NCBI GenBank assembly: GCA_949317995.1
Contig: OX439052.1
Coordinates: 43,334,599-43,398,598, forward strand
Length of the DNA: 64,000 bases
Source of the DNA: Acholoe squamosa
Lineage: Eukaryota > Annelida > Polychaeta > Phyllodocida > Polynoidae
Direction of reading: 5' to 3'
Shown: one piece after another, positions 59,594 to 64,000 of the stretch
Numbering within the stretch: position 1 is the first letter of the stretch
Layout of the letters: each line of letters starts with the position of its first letter
The notes under the pieces: model-generated
What the model saw: the letters and a program-made list of their open reading frames with translations, nothing else
Told to the model about the DNA's origin: nothing
The model's database searches: none
Made by a program: the position numbers and the translations under genes

Positions 59594-61452
59594 TTTTCCA
59601 TGTGTGTCGGCCATCTTTGTTTTAGGAAACACAGGGATCCAGCTCATATATTGTCAATTTTAATCTTCAAAAGTTATCAGATGGATGTTAGTGACCATTG
59701 GGACACCTCAACTAGCTAATTTTATTGTTCTCCATATATGTCGGCCATCTTTGTTTTAGGAAACACAGGGATCCAGGCCATATATGGTCAACTTCGATCT
59801 TCAAAAGTTATCAGATGGATGTTAGTGACCATTGGGACACCTCAAGTACCTAATTTTATTGTTTTCCATGTGTATCGGCCATCTTGGTTTTCGGAAACAC
59901 AGGGCTCCAGGTCATATGTGGTCAATTTTGATCTTCAAAAGTTATAGATGGATGTTAGTGACCATTGGGACACCTCAACTACCCAATTTTGTTGTTTTCC
60001 ATGTGTGTCGGCCATCTTGGTTTTAGGAAACACAGGGATCCAGGTCATACATGGTCAATTTTGATCTTAAAAAAAAAGTTATAGATGGATGTTAGTGACC
60101 ATTGGGACACCTCAACTACCCAATTTTATTGTTTTCCATGTGTGTCGGCCATCTTTGTTTTAGGAAACACAGGGATCCAGGTCATATGTGGTCAATTTTG
60201 ATCTTCAAAATTTATCAGATGGATGTTAGTGACCATTGGGACACCTCAACTACCCAATTTTGTTGTTTTCCATGTGTGTCGGCCATCTTTGTTTTAGGAA
60301 ACACAGGGATCCAGGTCATACATGGTCAATTTTGATCTTAAAAAAAAAGTTATAGATGGATGTTAGTGACCATTGGGACACCTCAACTACCTAATTCTAT
60401 TGTTTTCCTTATGTGTCGGCCATCTTGGTTTTAGGAAACACAGGGATCCAGGTCATATGTGGTCAATTTCGATCTTGAAATGTTATCAGATGGATGTTAG
60501 TGACCATTGAAAGACCTCAACTACCTAATTCTATTGTTCTCCATATGTGTCGGCCATCTTTGTTTTAGGAAACACAGGGGTCCAGGTCATATATGGTCAA
60601 CTTCGATCTTCAAAAGTTATCAGATGGATGTTAGTGACCATTGGAAGACCTCAACTACCTAATTCTTTTGTTTTCCTTGTGTGTCGGCCATCTTGGTTTC
60701 AGGATCACAGGGATCCAAGTCATATGTGGTCAATTTTGATCTTCAAAAGTTATGAGATGGATGTTAGTGACCATTGAAAGACCTCAACTACCTAATTCTA
60801 TTGTTTTTCATATGTGTCGGCCATCTTGGTTTTAGAAAACACAGGGATCCAGCTCAAATATGGTCAATTTTGATCTTTCAAAGTTATGAGGTGGATGTTA
60901 GTAGTCATTGGGATACCTCAACTACCTAATTCTATTGTTTTCCATATGTGTCGTCCATCTTGGTTTTCGGAAACACAGGGGTCCAGGTCATATATGGTCA
61001 ATTTTGATCTTCAAAAGATATCAGATGGATGTTAGTGACCATTTGGACACCTCAACTACCCAATTTTATTGTTTTCCATGTGTGTCGGCCATCTTGGTTT
61101 TAGGAAACACAGGGATCCAGGTCATATGTGGTCAATTTTGATCTTCAAAAGTTATCAGATGGATGTTAGTGACCATTGGGACACCTCAACTACCTAATTC
61201 TTTTGTTTTCCTTGTGTGTCGGCCATCTTGGTTTCAGGAATCACAGGGATCCAGGTCATATGTGGTCAATTTTGATCTTCAAAAGTTATCAGATGGATGT
61301 TAGTGACCATTGGGACACCTCAACTACCTAATTCTTTTGTTTTCCTTGTGTGTCGGCCATCTTGGTTTCAGGAATCACAGGGATCCAGGTCATATGTGGT
61401 CAATTTTGATCTTCAAAAATTATCAGATGGATGTTAGTGACCATTGTGACAC
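59594..61452 (+). repeat. 134-bp satellite array (14 units)
   Basis: TCGGCCATCT recurs at 59607, 59741, 59875, 60008, 60145, 60279, 60416, 60550, 60684, 60817, 60951 (TCGTCC), 61085, 61219 and 61353. The period is 133-137 bp. Unit landmarks: GGAAACACAGGGATCCAGGT, CATATGTGGTCAATTTTGAT, CAGATGGATGTTAGTGACCA. Unrelated to palTTAA. Its frames (CRPSWF...) are shared only through the repeat. Confidence 0.95.
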
Positions 61453-61640
61453 CACCACCACCAATACCACCACCACACTACTCCCAACCCTCACACACAT
61501 TCCTTATTTGCATATTTTAATCCAGGCATAGGTTTACTCCATACTATAGCAATGGGACAGGATTTTACATGGAGAGCGAGGAAGCACCACAATCAGAGCA
61601 TATATTTAAGTATAGGTCCATTCCAAAGGCCATAGAGTTC
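61440..61640. repeat. Right inverted arm enclosing the tandem arrays
   Basis: Complement of 57845-58030 as described there; CACCACCACCACCAATACC directly follows the last satellite unit. Confidence 0.75.
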
Positions 61641-61675
61641 ATATATAATGATCTTTTTTCCTTGGATCATAATAG

Positions 61676-61950
61676 GAATATGCACGGCATTACAGCATTG
61701 CTGTGTTTACTTTCCTGAAAGTATGTTATAGATTAATAAATTGCAAAACACACAACATATGAAGGGCTTTTATATTCCGTATTAAAATAATATTTGTTCT
61801 GAAAATTTTGATCTAAGATCATATTAAAAATGTTGTAAATCAATTCTATACTTCTTAGAACATGATATGAATATGCACGGCATTACAGCTTTGCTGTGTT
61901 TACTTTGCCGAAAATATGGGATAAATTTCTAATCCGGGAAACGCACTGCA
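61676..61950 (+). repeat. Direct duplication of about 80 bp
   Basis: GAATATGCACGGCATTACAG, TTGCTGTGTTTACTTT at 61677 and again at 61869, about 192 bp apart, with decaying similarity afterwards. Confidence 0.8.
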
Positions 61951-62399
61951 ATTTAACTGCTTTTAGAATTGATATTAAACTCAGAATTGATCGTCAAATT
62001 TAAATATGAAATCCTAATATCTTGATCATAGATGACAGATCCTAAATTCAATCCTCTCAATTGCATCCTTAACACGGGCCTCTTGATCATAGATCTTAGA
62101 TCCTAAATTTTCAATTGAATCCTTAACATAATCTCCTAACCATTGACCCCTTGTACGGTTATAGCGAGGTTTCTTGTTTATGTGAGTGCGCAGCCAGGAC
62201 AGTTCAATTCTCGGAACCTCTCACGTTATTCACCTATAGGTACCATGCTTCCAGACTGACATCCTGGTTCATCCTATTTGGTTAAGATTATGCTGACCAA
62301 AGAAGTATCACAACCGCCCACTTTGATGCCAACATACAATAACTCTCATAACACATGTGTAATTATCCAACCAAAAGTGGCTCCGTCAAATAATGTGGC
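61951..62399. other. Mostly unique sequence
   Basis: Short direct repeat TCTTGATCATAGAT, CCTAAATT, CAATTG, ATCCTTAACA at 62021-62074 and 62090-62128. No gene recognised. Confidence 0.45.
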
Positions 62400-62665
62400 A
62401 TATATTGGGGCGTCATGCTGCCCTCTCCAGGGGTGTCTGAAGCCCTGAAGGGTTGACATGAATGTAGGCATGGTGTGAGTCACTCATTAGTGTTATATCC
62501 ATGTATCATTATGCTAAAACAGCTGTCAGACCCTTAACCCTTTAATTCATTGTGTCCGTTTGCAGTCATGATGCATGAATCAGCCCCAACGAGCATCGTC
62601 ATGGCTGCATTTCTGCATCATGCCAATGTGATAGGGTTGATGCAGGAATGCAGTGCTGGTATATC
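62400..62665 (+). repeat. palTTAA, two degenerate copies
   Basis: GGCGTCATGCTGCCC, CAGGGGTGTCTGAAGCCCTG and a right end ACCC-TTAA; then TTAACCCTTTAATTCATTGT (62534) with module D remnants to 62665. Confidence 0.55.
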
Positions 62666-63110
62666 TGCGGGGATGGGAGCTGTCAGGATTTTTCCTGATA
62701 TTTAACCCGAAAGGGGTTATAAGAGCCAGGGTAAAAATGCCACTTTTAAGACACTACTAACAGTGGGAAAAAACTAAGAAGCACTTAGCCCTATGTTAAA
62801 TCCCATAGGAGGTGCGAAAAGCTGAAATTTTCCGGTGCTTTTGGACAGAAATGGTGCAAATAATTGATGAATGTTGATGAATTTGCTGTCATTCAATCCG
62901 AGTGCTCCAGTGTTGCAAACACGGTGGTTATTAAATCTTTTTTTAAATAATTCAGTGTTATTATACAGAAATATGATAAAGTATGGCAAGAGGATACGAT
63001 TTGAATCGATATGTATTATTAAAAACATAAAACATTGCGTCTTTGCCCTGTCGTTAATTCGCATCCCAAACCCCGGGATGGTGCATATTGACCCAAATAC
63101 CCATGTAAAA
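62666..63110. other. No gene recognised
   Basis: AT-rich. Overlapping frames on both strands (62774-63116) have no domain. Confidence 0.4.
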
Positions 63111-63113
63111 TTG

Positions 63114-63314
63114 TGACGTCATACATAAGCCGTGACGTCACACGTCGCCGCAGAGTGGCAACTCCTATCCGTGGTCCTTGCCACATTCTTCTTGTTTCAT
63201 GACGACTTCATTTAGTAGGTTTCATATTGAATAGAATAACTATGGCACACTTAGTGACATATCTGCTGTTATAAGGGCAAGAAGCAGGCCTTTCTGATAC
63301 ATTGTATGACGTCA
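63114..63314. promoter_or_regulatory. Cluster of three palindromic CRE sites
   Basis: TGACGTCA at 63114-63121, 63133-63140 and 63307-63314; the first two are 19 bp apart, about two helical turns. ACACGTCGCCGCAG follows. Full CREs are CREB/ATF sites. No transcription unit identified. Confidence 0.35.
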
Positions 63315-63404
63315 CAATTGGTCCAATGCATCACATTATTGACTGTACAGCACTGAACATCTATGAATAAATGCTTCTCATAGGGTTGTACTTACACTTA
63401 CACT

Positions 63405-63674
63405 TACAGCCCATCTTTAAAAGCGGTCTATGTCTTGCTTTTCTATCCTCTCTGAGTGTGGGTGGTGTCCATATGCGCGGGCACTGGCACATATTCGTTC
63501 CTTGAATCTCCTCTTTCCTGTCCCCTCTTTCTTACATGTGTCTGGTGTCCATATGCACGGGCACAGGCACATGTATTCCTTTGTGACGTGATGTCTAATG
63601 TACTTTTTCCGCCATGAATATGACCTTAGCTGTCGGCTTGGCGTTAAACAACCATTACTCACTCACTCACTCAC
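63405..63674 (+). mobile_element. SINE-like retroposon, type A tail, with duplicated head
   Basis: GCCCATCTTTAAAAGCGG, GTGTCCATATGCGCGGGCAC, then a second TCTCCTCTTTCCTGTCCCCT, GTGTCCATATGCACGGGCAC, and the 3' part GCCATGAATATGACCTTAGC, GGCGTTAAACAACC, (ACTC)n. It is about 80 bp longer than other copies because the head is repeated. Confidence 0.8.
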
Positions 63675-63971
63675 ACTGCTTGCATATACACTTTGATAAA
63701 TAACATTTTATAACTCATGTGACCTATAGTATATGATATAATGATGATGGACATGTTACTATTAGAATTAAGGACATGGTTACAACAGCTCCCAAGCATA
63801 AACAATGCATCACTTGGTGCATTTAGACCAATTGTGACATCACACAATGCAACAGAAAACCCTGTTGTCTGCCCTTATGTTAACATTTGTGATAATATGC
63901 AAGATAGAATCTTTTTAATCAGTTTAAAGTCTAGCAAAAGAGGTAATCGTGAAAAAGGGTGGTCGTTTCTT
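63675..63971. other. No gene recognised
   Basis: An 80-codon plus-strand frame (63741-63983) enters the next palTTAA copy; no recognisable domain. Confidence 0.4.
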
Positions 63972-64000
63972 TTAACCCTTTAAATGCTGCTGATGCAGGA
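63972..64000 (+). repeat. palTTAA element, left end cut by the window edge
   Basis: TTAACCCTTTAAATGCTGCT, GATGCAGGA, a standard left terminus. Confidence 0.8.

Overview
This window looks like intergenic, repeat-packed DNA from an animal nuclear genome. No open reading frame has a recognisable protein domain, and I found no rRNA, canonical tRNA gene or bacterial-style operon. The organism is probably a marine invertebrate, most likely a mollusc or other lophotrochozoan. That is an inference from short retroposons ending in GGCGTTAAAC plus a (CTCA)n tail, a style I associate with molluscan genomes, and from the wealth of small inverted-repeat transposons. The sequence cannot name the species.

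The dominant component is a dispersed hairpin element, here called palTTAA (provisional name). A complete copy is about 240-290 bp and is flanked by TTAA. Its inverted termini read CCCTTTAAAGGSCCGCTGATGCA or close to it. The interior is a chain of small palindromes joined by GCATCATG/CATGATGC linkers. Module A carries CCCATTGGTCGTCATGATGC. Module B is a hairpin on CCAATGAAGTGCTGGCGAG. Module C is a hairpin on CCGACCCTCCAGGAGT. Module D is a hairpin on ATGAATGCAGCCCTGGCGAG. About fifty copies or fragments occur. TTAA flanks with CCCTTT termini fit a non-autonomous piggyBac-like element, but no transposase is present. Individual modules have been amplified into tandem arrays at 1.4-2.0 kb (37 bp), 3.2-3.5 kb (34 bp), 17.6-18.0 kb (21 bp), 21.8-22.0 kb (15 bp), 40.6-41.3 kb (72 bp) and 58.2-59.5 kb (38 bp).

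Layout. 0-12 kb: palTTAA copies, several MITE families, a 1.3-kb element with 31-bp inverted repeats and a reiterated GAATCGTCTCACGCCC motif, retroposons with target-site duplications, and a 17-bp minisatellite. 12-24 kb: palTTAA copies with two internal arrays, a fold-back MITE, and a GC-rich 125-bp near-perfect hairpin downstream of promoter-like motifs. 24-27 kb: a 1.5-kb element with long inverted repeats rich in CRE and E-box motifs, then nested MITEs in an old retroposon. 28-45 kb: a 1.55-kb inverted duplication (28.4-30.0 kb and 43.9-45.5 kb) brackets 14 kb holding further MITEs, a promoter-like CpG-rich patch with a possible first exon at 37.09 kb, and a triple-CCAAT segment. 45-57 kb: nested MITEs, a degenerate GGCA array, a 0.9-kb TA-flanked element and long (TA)n tracts. 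57-62 kb: two adjacent tandem arrays (38 bp and 134 bp) enclosed by inverted arms. 62-64 kb: a CRE cluster, a retroposon and the start of another palTTAA copy.

Three other dispersed families are given provisional names. F1 has copies at 5.4, 31.4 and 43.0 kb. F2 has copies at 5.2, 30.5, 35.4, 36.5 and 53.3 kb. MITE-220 has CACTGTAAA ends. The few possible exons are short, lack homology evidence and carry low confidence. They may belong to genes whose other exons lie outside the window.
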